Shown: positions 37,556 through 49,525, counted from the first letter of the stretch. The stretch is 64,000 nucleotides of DNA from Pisaster brevispinus (GCA_023634235.1 JAMKCF010000047.1:186001-250000), one strand, 5' to 3'. Notes: a model not told the origin generated them from the letters alone. Made by a program: numbers and translations.

Positions 37556-38650
37556 ACAATTTAACAATTTATTTTTTTTACTACACAACTGTTGGAATAA
37601 TCTTTTGCAAAAGACCAAGTCATTCTTGTGCACATTAAGCTTTATCACAGGAGAAATAACAGCATAATACCACAGTGTCCATTTGTTTTTAGTCACATGG
37701 TTCTATTTTTGCACCACAGGACAATTACCACAGGAAAGGTATAAAACAATATTTTATCACAAAATTTACATGTACCAAAGTGATTTTATGCGGTAAAATG
37801 TCGCCCAAAAGCCACACAAATTTCTTGAGGTGACCCACTTGGAAGGGCAAATGGCAGGTCAATAGTGGACCATCAGAGGGCTGCCACTAGGAGACTGTCA
37901 GCACAAACTACCATTGTTGTCTGTCTGTACTGTAAGTGTACAGGTAGCTCCATGTAGTCCTACCGATGTAGTCTGTATCTAGGGTTGTATTGTAGGGTGA
38001 ATATTGAACTTGAAATCAACTTCCAGATAATAAGTTAGCATTACTGCCTATACAGATTCTTTATACACTTATACATGCAGTAGGGCCTATTGCTTCAACA
38101 TAAATTAAAGCAGCTAAAGTACATGTAGTTACCACCCCCCCCCCCCTAGCTACAGGCCTGTATGGAGTTGCTTAAGAATAATTTAATGTTTATACAGCAA
38201 AGGGTATTCACTGATCACCAACATCCAACACTGAGTTGATGCTCTAATGTGCACACATATCAATTAAGTTTGTTAGTTCTATCCCTACTTTTTGACATGT
38301 CTAGTAGACTCATGATATACCGAGTTTGATTCGACCAAAAATAAAACATCCTGATCAACATGTAGGCTCTTCACCCTAAACAAGAGGCTGCAGTAATACC
38401 AGGGACTTCAATTGCCTTCAATGTCTTTTATATCTTACTCGGACTCAATGTAGAAATTTGCCATAACATTGAACTAATCAAGAAATTGAGGTGTGTACTC
38501 ATTCCCTGCAAGCTTCCAGAAGGATCTGCTACCATGCATTTACATTACACACCCAAGCCACGTCCGTACAACAATCATTCATTTCATAAGCATAGAACCA
38601 GCCAGTGTAAATACAAGACCTTAGTGTACTAATCAAATCAGTACAGTATT
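37556..38650. other. noncoding sequence with one member of a dispersed repeat pair
   Basis: AT-rich, no ORF of interest. The part at 37910-38070 is related to 40431-40600. A C run lies at about 38136-38147. Nothing else is recognised. Confidence 0.4.
37910..38070. repeat. dispersed repeat, copy A
   Basis: Shares ordered words with 40431-40600: TTGTCTG, CTGTAAG.GTACA, ATGTAGTCTGT, GGTTGTATTGTA, GGTGAATATTGAACTTGAAA and TCAACTT, then a tail with TTATACA. Both copies have the same orientation. The family is not recognised. Confidence 0.7.
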
Positions 38651-38651
38651 T

Positions 38652-38997
38652 TTATGAGATAACGCCCAACTCACAAGGACGGACGGCCACATCAAGGTGA
38701 GGGCTACACTTAACTGATTTGGGCTGTCGACCCAGATTAACTGCCAAAAGGGGCACGTTGCCACCTACTCCTGAGGCTGAAACAGAGTTACCCCCTTCAC
38801 AGTCCGTGAGGATGTGGGGAAGGGTATCATCCACTAGGAGCCTAGGTGGTAATGCAGAATGTACTACATTCCCAACTTTGTGCAGGCAATTATGATTAAG
38901 TGCGCTGCTCAAGGCTACAAGTTTAATGACCGGGATTGGAACCCACACTCTGCTGATGACTATACCAGAGCTTGGGCCCGATGAACTAAACTGCTAA
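38652..38997 (-). mobile_element. tRNA-headed SINE, minus strand
   Basis: On the minus strand the head reads TGGCTTAGCAG (A-box-like) and later GGGTTCCAATCCC (B box), followed by a GC-richer body running down to about 38652. The spacing between the boxes is long, as in tRNA-Leu/Ser-type heads. A 98-codon ORF lies across the body and is judged incidental. Related heads are at about 43520-43690 and 62733-62980 in the same orientation. Confidence 0.65.
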
Positions 38998-41900
38998 GCC
39001 ACAACAAGCCAATTGATAATGATATTTATCAGAAGAATAACCTGCCTAGTTTGGATCTGAAAAGCAGACTCAAAGTTATCCATGCATACTACACGTCATT
39101 CACACAATACAAAGACTTAAATATAGAATTTGGTATTTCCACATTAGCAATGTTCCCAGCCAGACTTATACCAGTACCAGGTAGGGAGTGTCGCTGTGTA
39201 ATAGTCCAACAGATCATTGCTTGAATATCCTACTCATCTAACAGATTGGATGCTGTGTTTCTAGCCATCTTCTTCTGTCATAATTCAAGTAAGTTGATTA
39301 AGATTAGTCAAAGGGAATCTGGGTGGATTTTGTTCAGGTTTCTTCAAGGAAAATTGAGTTTATTCAATTAGACACAACCAGTGAACGTACCGTAATCTTT
39401 GGCATTGAAGCTGCCAGGTGTATAGACCCAGTACCAATGCTCTGACCAATGATGTCTCTATGTGTTTATATATGAATCCCTACACTCTAGTCTCACTTTC
39501 TACACTGATTTTCTGGACAATCTCAATTACATTATTTCAATTGTACTGTGTAGCTGTCAACTTACACATAACTCATTAAATTATAGTTTTATGCTTATTG
39601 CATATGACACGATGTCATATTGTTTCATGCTTAAAGACTCTGCAAGTCTAATTGCATGTCATCAAACATTAGGACCTGTTTTAATGCACAAGTTTGTTTC
39701 TTTCATGCATTCAAGCAAAAATGTGAGATCAGGTGGGACCAAAGTGGTCCCAAAAAGGTTTGAATACTTGCAAGACTTGCACATACTTTGTATGTAATGG
39801 GAGTCTCAGATGGGCTCAGGATGGGTGAGGGCTGACTAGGAAGAGAAACAACTAGGCAAAGAACAAATGATAAGATTCATACACACACCCAACACATTGT
39901 ATACGTCATGTCTTTGGGGTTTGTTTGTACAGGTAGAGTCACACAACTCAGAAAAGTACTCAGCCAGAAAGTAATTGTTAATGAACTACTTTTCCTCCCC
40001 TTTGGGGTAAGACAAACATAAATTTATAAAATTTGCACATGTTTATTGTTTTTATTGATTAAGCTCATCCAACTAGATCCAGTGTCACACTTCAGAGTTT
40101 CATTCTTGTATATAGTTTCAAGTCAAAACATCATTGCAATAAGGAGTTATGGACATTCAAGGTTTCTCATTGATTTAACTCACTGATCAGGAACCAGTGA
40201 GACAATCATAGTGTCAGTCTTTCAGTTTGACTGTGCAATATACACATGTCTGCTGTAATGTTGAAGTCAAAGTTCCAAGTTACTTATAAAACTTGTCATT
40301 TCACTTCATACGTGCTAGATTTCCTGCTAGAGTCACTAAGCAGTACAGGCTGGCTGACTGGTACAGCTAGGTACAGCATACAAAGAAACCACTGAACCGT
40401 GTACTGAATATTGAACTTGTGTATAAAACTACCAATGTTGTCTGGCTATACTGTAAGAGTACACATAGCTACATGTACCAATGTAGTCTGTCTGTTTGGT
40501 TGTATTGTATGGTGAATATTGAACTTGAAATCAACTTTCAATTTGCAAGTTACCATTGTTGCCTGTCTGTGTTGCACTTATACAGAGTTCCTACACACAG
40601 AGTTAATAAATATTTATATGCTTAAAGAGTCGTTGAAACAGCTAGTATAGATTACCTTTTTGTGATATATTGGATTTTTCTACTCAGAGTTTAAATCTCA
40701 TTAAATGTGGGGGAAGACAAAAATTGTCTTCCATAATTCAAGCACTAAGCTAAAATGATTTAAGTTAGATTTATTAGTAGACTATTTTGTGGTTATTAAT
40801 TGATTTCTATTTAGAATTTACAGATTACAGTTGTAAAGGTGTAACAATGTAAATAAAAAGAGGAGATTTGGCGCAATCAATTTTACAAAGCAAAAGGTTA
40901 ACGACCATACAGACAACTCGGTCCTGGGTTGATCTGTTCAGAAATTTTGAAATAATAAAATAACAACAAAAGCTAGATTCTTCACTCAACCTAGAGACTC
41001 CATACGGACTCTGCATACACACGAATGCTAATGTTTTTGTTGGGGTGAGGGGTTGGCTAAGAAGTGCTGGCTGAATCAATGTGAGCAAATTGGGCGTTCA
41101 TTCAAATTTTCTCAAAGAGAGATAAGTAAAGTCCCACTGTTTGTTGCATTACTTTGACTTGTTATGGTTTATTGTGAAATTGATACATGTATTACAAAAA
41201 TATAAGAGCCGGGTGTTATATGCAATGGGTGGTACTGCTCAAAATTTGGAAACCCTGGTCCAAACTGGCTAATGCATGTAATGGGAAATAATAAATTAAA
41301 AGAATAAGATTGTGTTCACTTGAGATGTGCCTCTTATCAATGTACTTTGTCTAACAGTTGAGAGTACACCATTCAGTAAGGTACCTGATAATAAGCTGGT
41401 AAGTTTATTATCTTTGACAAGTTTCTCTCATCAAAGAATGTAATGTCGTCCTCTCAAACATGTCAAACATTAAAGCATTTCACATAGGATCAGTTGTCAA
41501 ACAAGAATTTATAAAGTTGCACGTCTTTACAAGTTGCTAGTTTCCAACGTCTATAGATTGATGATTGCCAAAAAGGCAAAAAACCTGGAATTTGTTTCAA
41601 CAAAAGTGCAAAAATCTGTTTGTTGATTACACAGCAGGCACAGTTCCAAAAACGAGTGTTACTACTCTTGCGTTTTCACAAAGTGCCTAAGTCTCTGACC
41701 TACTGTCTCATCAACAGCCAAAATAATTACATACGACGAGCCACACACAGACCACGTTTGTACAGTTTTCACAAAGAGACAACCGTGTTAATTAAATAAT
41801 TGATCACTAATTAATTTAAAAAAACTAAAGAGATTAGCGTGATTTCACATCTCTAATTCCCTGCTTTGTAGGATTTCAATTCCTAACAGTCTATGAACCA

Positions 41901-42028
41901 ATGAATTCAAGCTTTATTTAACTTCAAACACTGTTTTTTCCAAACATTAGTGCTTGAAAGCACAGAACCTTTTGGCACTTGTGAAAATGGTAATAATTTG
42001 TTCAGAACAATTCAAAAAAAATTCTTAC
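38998..42028. other. long noncoding stretch
   Basis: AT-rich sequence with only short chance ORFs (for example 39462-39797 and 40825-41088). It contains a small hairpin GGGACC...GGTCCC at about 39734-39750 and dispersed-repeat copy B (40431-40600). No gene or transposon is supported. Confidence 0.45.
40431..40600. repeat. dispersed repeat, copy B
   Basis: Diverged copy of 37910-38070, sharing GGTGAATATTGAACTTGAAA, ATGTAGTCTGTCTG and TTGCCTGTCTG-type words in the same order and strand. It overlaps a 68-codon ORF that has no known domain. Confidence 0.7.
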
Positions 42029-42177
42029 CTGCCATTGTGAGCTTCCTGTTTCTTGTCCATCTCCAACTCTCCTTGTAGTGTCATTAGAGCTAGAGCTTCA
42101 GACTGACTGGGAGATTGTGGGCTGAGGTTACCATGGTTATGGGTTTCCAAGATGCTGGTGGACATAAGGAGGGACAC
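42029..42177 (-). CDS. predicted internal exon of a minus-strand gene (exon copy 1)
   Basis: On the minus strand the block is preceded by TTTTATCTCAG (acceptor, exon starts 42177) and followed by GTAAGAATT (donor, exon ends 42029). The 149-bp exon is open in one frame: VSLLMSTSILETHNHGNLSP, then QSPSQSEALALMTLQGELEM and DKKQEAHNG. The second half is charged and looks like a coiled-coil segment. A second version of the same exon lies at 48668-48821, so this exon was probably duplicated within its gene. No family is recognised. Between the two copies lies the TRIM gene on the other strand. Confidence 0.5.
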
Positions 42178-43519
42178 CTGAGATAAAAGAGGATCAAAGT
42201 AAAGAAGGGGTCAAATATGGGATTCAAAGACTGTCAAACTGTCTAAGCCACTAGTTTCAGTCTGATTGGGCATGGCCAATGACTTTGGGTAATACAGGAC
42301 TTACATGAAGATGAAACCATTTTACATTTATTACCTAAAAAAACAAAATACATTTACTCTGTGATGAGATTATGGGAACAAACGCTTTAAAGTGTGCACA
42401 TTAAATCTTGTTTTTCTGTACCTAACACACACAGAAACAGCTTAAGGAGTTATTTTTAAAAACTTGTTAAACAGTTTTAATTACTAGTTGTATGTGGCTT
42501 CCATTACTATACATAAAAAAGAACCCAAGCTAGCCGTACACAGCTGTAAGTACATCAATTAAAACATGATTACTGAATTCATAAAGTTAAAAACAATGAA
42601 AGTCTGTACTTATTAATCTCATTAACTCAAACATAGGAACAGCTTTCAATTAAATGCAATAGAAACAGTATAATTAATTATCAAGATGAATACAAAAGGT
42701 TTTAAGCAAAGATGACATCTGATTCAAAAACCAAACTAGTATTCCAGTATGCTCCAGTGCAAGGTTCAACAACCTGTTATTGATCTCTCACTGAGTCCCA
42801 GTACTATGTGTGGGTCTGACACCAAGACTTTTATTACCAAGAATAGTTTTTGCTTTGATCAGTGTTGATTGATCAATTCCTGTTCAAGGGCCTTGTTTGG
42901 GTCTGGGAGCTTACAGTACTGGATAGTTGTATAGACAGATCACATTCATAACCTTTCTATTTTGACAAGTAAAGTGAAGTGAGTACTGGTATGTACTGCT
43001 GTATTCTTTAACTAGCATGTAATGCCTATGATAAAAATATGATGTGCAGACACACACGATGCTGGTTTATGCTGAGTGTATGTTTTTAAAGCTAAGCTAA
43101 AGTTGCTCGGACATGGTGTTCTCTACAACACACCCTACATTGTAGCCCAGGTTGGACTCCTCCGTTGCAATACACTGACGTCCTACCAGGGCTACTGTAC
43201 ATTGGATATAATTCCACTGTCAATCAATTCCAGCCAGTCTTAATTGGACATGGGTAATCATGAATGCATGACTGAGATACCATTGCTTAAACTGTCTAAA
43301 AGCTTTAAAGCGTCTTATAGACGTTAAACCAATGTTTGTATGAGAGAGATTGACTGTTGCCAGCTCAGTGTTTATATCCCCTTGTTGGAGCTTTGCTGCG
43401 TTCCCTTGTTGGAAAGGTCATCTAAACATACAAACATGTGAATAAGAAACACCAGGGTTAACTTCCACACTTACGGGATAAGTGTTTAGAATTGTTTTTA
43501 TGTACAGTACCAATCCTAG
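42178..43519. other. intron-like noncoding sequence
   Basis: AT-rich sequence without coding signal on either strand. If the minus-strand exons belong to one gene this is intronic. No repeat family is recognised here. Confidence 0.4.
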
Positions 43520-43690
43520 TAAATGGGACCTGGGGGTTTGTCATAAGAAATTATGGTAAAGTATTCTGCTTAGAGACACAAGTGTCAAAACCAGGACTCG
43601 AACCCACACTTTGCTGATCAGAAACACCAGAACTTGAATCCAGAGTTCTTAACGATTGCCATGACATACCACAAGACTCTAGTAAATCTT
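43520..43690 (-). mobile_element. decayed tRNA-headed SINE, minus strand
   Basis: The minus strand carries GGGTTCGAGTCC (B box) and a weak A-box region near TGGCAATCG. The neighbouring words CACAAGTGTC and CCTGGG...AAAGTATTCTGCTTAGAGACA correspond to the SINE at 62733-62980 (CACAAGTGTC; AAAGCATCTTGCTCCAGGACA). Confidence 0.55.
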
Positions 43691-43709
43691 ACTGTTATTT
43701 TACCCTGAT

Positions 43710-44904
43710 GTCAACTTGTGTTGAGTAAGAGTGCGAGTCTCAAGTCACTTGGGTCGAGTCCAAGTCCCATTCATGAGTCACTTTGTTTGAGTCCAAGTCT
43801 GAGTCACGAGTCACTTGTTTAAATCACTAAACTTTAAGAATACTTAAACCAGGTCACTTATATGACTTGATCACTACTGATTGCAAAACAAATGTTGTAA
43901 AATAAGAATTGAAAATGACCTGATAAAACACATTTAGATTAAACAAAGATCTGTACATGCAATTTAAATCTTATTTTAGAATCAATTCTGGTTTTTGTTT
44001 TACCCGCAACCCCTTGCCCCTTCTCCAGAAGTATTACTTGAACCATTAGTTAACTTAGAACACCAACAACTCAAAAAGTTCCATAACTGACTCATTATCA
44101 AAATAGAACTGTTCAAAAAATATTGTGATCACATTTCCTAAAAATTAAGAGTCATTTATTTGAGAGTGATTCACCAATGAAGATTTCTTTAGAGGTTGAA
44201 AGTTACAGTTGACTCACTGCCAAAAAGACACTCATTAATCATGGATGCTGACTTTTATAAAAACAATTTTTGGTGTGTAAATTATACACTGTGCAGTAAG
44301 CAGGCAGTGTTTTACCGGTACCAGACCTGCCAGTCTTTGGCTGCATTTGAATTAATAGCTTCTGTTTGCGTCTATGGCTAGATCAGCATGTATGCTGCCT
44401 AATTGCCTATGCTTTAACATTAAAAAGACGTAGTGATATAGCCACAGCTGGCCAAAATCAATTCGGGTTCCAGTGACCAATTCCAGTTTCCCTGGTAGTA
44501 TGCATTAAGCAGTTGCTATGGCGTTAATGCTGACAGATTACCTGCATTAAGGCCCCCACCCCCCCCCAAAAAAAAAAAAGAGAATACACAACCCCCCCTA
44601 AAGATAAATAAAATAATAATTACAAAAATAAAAAATTATTAATAAGTGTATCGTCGACAAAATGTCTGATATTGATCAACTTAACATGTTTTAAACAAAA
44701 TTGATATAAAAACCAGAACACATCAAGTGGTGAAAACATGTGAAACGAGAGTCATGAGTCCGCAGAGTCAAGTTTGGGTCATGGGGTCAAGTTTGGGTCA
44801 TACGAGTCTTTTGCCGATGTGACTTGAATCAAGTCCAAATCACCAATTTTGTGACTCGAGACTGACTCGAGTCCTGAGTCCTTGACTAGAGTCCTACAAC
44901 TCTG
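43710..44904. mobile_element. decayed relative of the 24.6-kb hAT-type element
   Basis: The same landmarks occur in the same order as in 24620-26106. A GAGTC-rich left part is followed by AAATGTTGTAAAATAAG and AAAACACATTTA, then CAGTGTTTTACCGGTACCAG, GGCGTTAATGCTGACAG, and a GAGTC-rich right part ending CCTACAACTCTG at 44904. The left end is eroded and no matching 8-bp target duplication is visible, so this is an older copy. The large left minisatellite of the first copy is absent here; only a few GAGTC words exist. Confidence 0.75.
44556..44580. repeat. C-run/A-run low-complexity sequence
   Basis: Homopolymer C tracts followed by a run of A, inside the decayed element. Confidence 0.8.
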
Positions 44905-45547
44905 AGTGTATTCAGCATTAAGGGAGGAGTTGGAGCCTGTTAATAGCAGCTGCTACTGCAACAACTGGATTAATGTAGCAATAAACAAGAACAATAACTG
45001 GATCTCTTAGACTGATGTGTGACTGGGCACTATGACCTGATTGATCCAGTGATGTGGAGTTCTCAAATACTATTTGAAGAAATCGTTGAGGAAAAAAAGC
45101 ATAGCAGAGTGTGTGTTTTCAGCTTGGTGTTTATTTTATTAGTGTTTTATGACTTCCTAGTAGTTTTCGAGCTGCACATTTTGTGTTGGGTTGGAAGCTT
45201 TTTTGCTGGCAATTGTCAGAAGCCATTTTGTTGGTGGTTTGAATGGTTGAGCCTTAAGCCTAGAAATATCAATGAAAAAAAAATGAAAACAACTAAAAAT
45301 GTTTGGATTTTGGTCACAGGTTTGAAATTTGGGCAAGGTAACCAGGGACCAAGTAAATTCACAAATTACTCTATAAAAAAAAGATGAATGGGGTGGTCCC
45401 AGTGCCCGCCTCAATACACTACTGGTCTTTAGCAGAGATGTTAATAATAGTTTATAATGACCATGAAATCAAGTCTTACATTGATGAGAAAGGCTGCTGG
45501 TATAAGACATTGATCTAATTGGGTCAGTTTCCTCTTTTAATTCACAG
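44905..45547 (+). other. region upstream of the TRIM coding exon, ending in a splice acceptor
   Basis: A 122-codon ORF (45019-45387) has a skewed, hydrophobic composition and no recognised domain, so I do not call it. A pyrimidine-rich CCTCTTTTAATTCACAG ends at 45547, a good splice acceptor 31 bases before the TRIM start codon. The TRIM mRNA therefore probably has at least one upstream untranslated exon that I cannot place. Confidence 0.5.
45541..45547 (+). promoter_or_regulatory. splice acceptor before the TRIM coding exon
   Basis: TTCACAG after a T/C-rich stretch. It supports exon start at 45548 and excludes the upstream TTG-started reading frame. Confidence 0.55.
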
Positions 45548-45578
45548 CTCAACATTTAAGCAAGTACTTCCAATCAGA

Positions 45579-47282
45579 ATGGCATCCAATATAACAGCTC
45601 AGTCAGTGCTAGCAGAGATAAGTCAGGATCATCTTGAATGTCCAATTTGCAGTGAACGCTTCAAGCAACCCAAACTACTGGAGTGTTCTCATTCCTTTTG
45701 TCTTGAATGCCTTCAACAACTCAGACAGAATAGTCCAAGTCCTACAACCCTTTCATGTCCAGTGTGTAGACAAGAAACTATGTTAAAGGAAAATGGCATC
45801 GATGGTCTGAAAACAAACTTTACAGCCTTTTCTTTGATAGAAGCTATTGAAAAACAGGAAATCCAACTGAAACAGCAGCAAGGAAATCAAGTACCCAGTC
45901 AGGAGTTTATTTTCAAGTGTAGTAAGCATACTGGCAAGGATCTTGTCCTGTATTGTGAAACATGCAAGAAACTGATATGTATAACTTGCATCACAAAAGA
46001 CCACAGCAAGCATACTACAATAGAACTGAATGAAGCTTCAGACAAAAGTAAACAACAAGCCACAGAACTTCTTGCACAAATAAGACAGAGTATCAAAACC
46101 TTCAACATTGCCATTGAAAAAATAGACATGTCCCGTAAGATGTTAGATTCTATGTTTGCTGCCACCAAAAAGAAGATCTCCAGGAAGGCTGATGAGGAGA
46201 TTGCCAAGGAGGTTGCCAGGATCAGAGAGGAGCAGCAGAAACTGATGCAAGAGGCTAAACAGATTTATAAAAACAGAGTCCAGACAATGGAAACTGCACG
46301 AGCTACAAACAGCAAAGAGATGACTAAAGCAGAGCTCAAGCAGGATGAGGTTATTCAACTCATGGAACAACAGATCAATATTGTACATCACATAGAGCAA
46401 ATCTTGCAAGACCTCAAAGAATACAGAGAGATGAAATCAACAAAAGTAGCTGATGGGTTGACTTATATGGACTTTAAAGAAGGCCAGAAATCACTAGGGA
46501 AACTGGTGCTGAAAGATAAATGGACACTGAAAACAAACATAAATACTACTTTTCCTGCATGTGATGTGTCTGCATACTCCAATAGTGATATTGTTGTGTT
46601 ACTTTGGAACAGTGAAAGTGTGATTACAATATCAGCAGACATGGCAAAGGGCAATCCTCAACCCACTGACATCCCACAAGAACTACCAATCAAAGGTCTT
46701 ACTGGACCAAGCAGAGTGACTGTGAACAAGAATGATGAGCTCATTGTTCTAAATAATGGAACAGTCAAGATTTTCAACAGGAACTATCAGCCCATCCAAC
46801 TGTTCAATCTAAGCAGTACACCATCATGCATTACAGTGGATGACAACAATCTGATAGCATTGGGTTATAATGATAAGGCAAAGATCTCTCTACACAAACC
46901 AGATGGAACCCTCATCAGAATACTGCCTGCTCCAGAGATTGGTGAAATCTTGACTACCTACAAACAGCGACTCATCTACACCAAGTGGAATGACAGGAAG
47001 TTAGTATCAGTAGACTACAATGGTGAAGTGGTATTCTCAGTAGATACCAATCAGTCTGGGTGGCCTAGTGGTGTGTGTTGTGACAAGGATGGGAGCATCT
47101 ATGTTGCTGGATGTAGAGGACCATACCCCCCATTTAATATCCACCATTACAGCCCTGGTGGCAAATACATTGGATGTATCATCAAGGATTGTGGTTATTC
47201 TCCCAATGGTCTTACAGTCACACCAGCTGGTGATCTGGTTGTGGCTGTAGACATGTCAGTTAAAATCTATCAGCAGGATTAA
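45579..47282 (+). CDS. TRIM-family RING/B-box E3 ubiquitin ligase with NHL-like C-terminus
   Basis: The 567-residue product has the full tripartite motif. A C3HC4 RING spans residues 21-63 (C21, C24, C36, H38, C41, C44, C60, C63). A B-box type 2 spans 114-145 (C114, H117, C126, C129, C134, C137, H142, H145). A long charged coiled coil covers about 155-295. The C-terminal part (about 340-567) has NHL/beta-propeller-like repeats such as PSRVTVNKNDELIVLNN, PSCITVDDNN and PNGLTVTPAGDLVVAVD. Such proteins are known RING E3 ligases that pair with E2 enzymes and bind targets through the C-terminal domain; the target here is unknown. The open frame extends upstream to a TTG at 45519, but the ATG at 45579 (A at -3, G at +4) just after a splice acceptor is the sensible start. 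The coding part has no intron and no break. Single-exon TRIM genes of this layout are often expanded in marine invertebrates. Confidence 0.93.
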   Translation: MASNITAQSVLAEISQDHLECPICSERFKQPKLLECSHSFCLECLQQLRQNSPSPTTLSCPVCRQETMLKENGIDGLKTNFTAFSLIEAIEKQEIQLKQQQGNQVPSQEFIFKCSKHTGKDLVLYCETCKKLICITCITKDHSKHTTIELNEASDKSKQQATELLAQIRQSIKTFNIAIEKIDMSRKMLDSMFAATKKKISRKADEEIAKEVARIREEQQKLMQEAKQIYKNRVQTMETARATNSKEMTKAELKQDEVIQLMEQQINIVHHIEQILQDLKEYREMKSTKVADGLTYMDFKEGQKSLGKLVLKDKWTLKTNINTTFPACDVSAYSNSDIVVLLWNSESVITISADMAKGNPQPTDIPQELPIKGLTGPSRVTVNKNDELIVLNNGTVKIFNRNYQPIQLFNLSSTPSCITVDDNNLIALGYNDKAKISLHKPDGTLIRILPAPEIGEILTTYKQRLIYTKWNDRKLVSVDYNGEVVFSVDTNQSGWPSGVCCDKDGSIYVAGCRGPYPPFNIHHYSPGGKYIGCIIKDCGYSPNGLTVTPAGDLVVAVDMSVKIYQQD

Positions 47283-47289
47283 AGACATC

Positions 47290-47295
47290 AATAAA
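47290..47295 (+). promoter_or_regulatory. candidate polyadenylation signal AATAAA for the TRIM gene
   Basis: A canonical AATAAA lies eight bases after the stop codon. A 3' UTR that short is unusual, so a more distal signal may be used instead. Confidence 0.4.
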
Positions 47296-48667
47296 CATTA
47301 TGCTAGACCACAACAAGGTCAAAGCTAAGATGAACGTAATTCACCCATATCTCAAAAAAATAATGAACCGAGTTACATAAAATTTGTGTTCTGGGGGTTT
47401 CTGAGGGAGTCCAATCAGCACACCAAATTTCATTTCAATCTGTGACGGTCAGGTCCAAAAGCGTGTTGAATTGACATGGAATGACCCACAAGTGTTTTAA
47501 GGCAAGCTACAATACAACACAAACATTACTACTTGTTGACATGTGGTTCAGGAAATAGTTTTTTTAAAGTTGCAATTGTTGTAAGCTACAATGTACAAAA
47601 CAACACAAACATTACGACTTTATGACATGGGATTCAGAAGATCAGATTTGTGAAAGTTTTGCGCTCCCTGTTTGGACCAGAAGTAAAGGTCAAAGTGAGG
47701 TCATTTCTGAATGTTGCATGCAATATTAGCTACAAAACAACAAAACATTACGAATTTATAACATGTGGTTCAGGAGATAATTTCTTTTAAAGAAAGAAGC
47801 TTTGAGTTACTAAATTTGACACCCGATGATGTCACAGTAAAAAACTTGTGTTTTTCACACAAACAAATTTTATAAGGTACCAGGTACATGATTACATATA
47901 ACTTATTCCCATCTAATGCATTTTCTTAAAAACCCTAAACGTACGTATGAACTACATGTGTTGCTAATGCACAAATCAAATGGGCTGTGCACAAAGTAAT
48001 TGGTCCTCTATCGGTTAGGGAATTAAATAAACAAGCTACGCATTTCATGGTTTTTTCCTAGACTCAAGAAAGTCCCAATCTCATTAGGGTCCACACAGTA
48101 GATCAACCACAAAAGCGATAGTGACTAGATGAACTCTACGAAGCACTTCATTTAAGCCACTGTGTGTTTTGAACACATAACGAAAGCATGCCAACATGTG
48201 GTGTCATGATGACATGACGGTAAAAAAATATGCCAAAATCGTCAACTTTTGACTGAAACAATTTTGAGAATCAGATATTTACTTCTTGAGATATGATGGA
48301 CACAAGATTGACTAATTAACAGCGCTGTCACATGCATAATTTATTAGGAATTTTAATTAAATGTCATTTGTAAACTAAGTCAGGACATAAGCGTTCATGT
48401 GGTATACAATTTGTGTGTTTCTTATAATGGTAAAGTAACAGTAAGTTCATGTGTTAAGCCAATGGATTTTTGGTGGAAACAAAGAATAATAATAATTAAT
48501 GATAATAATAATACTTTTAAAAATTAGTAAAGAAACAAAAGCTGTTTCGACTAACACGTCGGAACAGCTAAATAGAAAAAGCTTTTAGTGACATACAAGG
48601 AAATCTGTAAATATGTAACAAGAGATGTTAAAATAAATGTTCACAGCACATCCAGACTATTCCTTAC
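47296..48667. other. noncoding sequence with a diverged three-copy repeat
   Basis: Around 47510-47800 a loose repeat occurs three times: (A)GCTACAA, ACAACA.AAACATTAC, then GACATG.GATTCAG or ACATGTGGTTCAGGA, spaced roughly 80-150 bp. An AAT-rich low-complexity run lies at 48486-48513. No gene is seen. Confidence 0.45.
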
Positions 48668-48821
48668 CTCTCATTGTGAGCTTCCTGTTTCTTGTCCATC
48701 TCCAACTCTCCCTGTAGTGTCTTCAGAGCTAGAGCTTTAAGGTAGAGTCTTCAGCATCTGCCTTGGGAGTCTGAGACTGACTAGGAGATTGTGGGTCTTG
48801 GGTAATGTGTCTCACAATCTT
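48668..48821 (-). pseudogene. duplicate of the 42.0-kb exon, with a frame break (exon copy 2)
   Basis: The minus-strand block has an acceptor (ATTTCCAG, exon from 48821) and a donor (GAGAG followed by GTAAGG, exon ends 48668). It reads KIVRHITQDPQSPSQSQTPK and ADAEDSTLKL, then a stop; one base later the frame gives ALALKTLQGELEMDKKQEAH and NER. QSPSQS and ALAL.TLQGELEMDKKQEAH match the exon at 42029-42177. The 1-base frame change near 48740 makes this a broken copy, or reveals a sequence error. Confidence 0.5.
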
Positions 48822-49520
48822 CTGGAAATACACAGTGTAAATGCAATAATAGATGATTCAAGCATTTGTACACAATTTCCACTTTCAGCAAATTTAAAAC
48901 AGATTGTCTGTTTGCTTTGAGTTTAACTGTTTCAAGAAGACTCTCCCCACAATAACTGAAATATTATATCATAAGCAGATGGTGCAGCAACCAGAATGAG
49001 GATTTTACTTCTACAACTTTGCACCCCCCCCCCAAAAAAAAAAAAAAAATAAATAAATAAATAAATAAATAAATAAAAATAAACAAATAAATAATTCTAA
49101 TAACTCTTGCATAACAGCTCATGGCTCACCAATGGTTATGATTTGGAGAAACTGTAAATTTAACCAAGAATAGTGAGAAAAACCCCATCTCCAATCTTTT
49201 CATGAACAAATGCTTTGAAGGCAATGTCCAGATATTTGTCTTTTTCTACCAAGAACATCTTCAAAAATGGCTCAAAGTGGCATCAATTGTGTTTACCGCT
49301 TTGCATCATTTTCTGTGGACATTTTTTAGCTTCTTGAGTAAATGCTCTCCTTTGAAAATAATGTTGCCACAATGAAACCGTGACTTGACAAAGTAAAGAC
49401 AAGAAAGGTTCTTTTAATTAGCACCAGGATTTGATGTTGTCTTGCAAGAAAAGTTGAGTAGGCACTCACTGTGATTCACAGAACCTCAGCTATGGTTTGC
49501 TGGAATCTGGGAATGCTTGG
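48822..49520. other. noncoding sequence
   Basis: AT-rich with a low-complexity block at 49024-49100. No coding signal is seen. Confidence 0.4.
49024..49100. repeat. C-run, A-run and (AAAT)n simple repeat
   Basis: A run of ten C, about seventeen A, and then AAAT repeats. This resembles a retroposon tail, but no body is recognised next to it. Confidence 0.9.
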
Positions 49521-49525
49521 ACTTA

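Noticed and set aside
45019..45387. 122-codon ORF upstream of the TRIM gene as a membrane protein
   Set aside because: Hydrophobic, Trp/Phe-rich run arising from T-rich DNA, without splice signals, domain or a plausible start context.
45519..45578. Upstream extension of the TRIM protein by 20 residues
   Set aside because: The extended frame starts with TTG and crosses a clear splice acceptor at 45547; the ATG at 45579 has a good start context.
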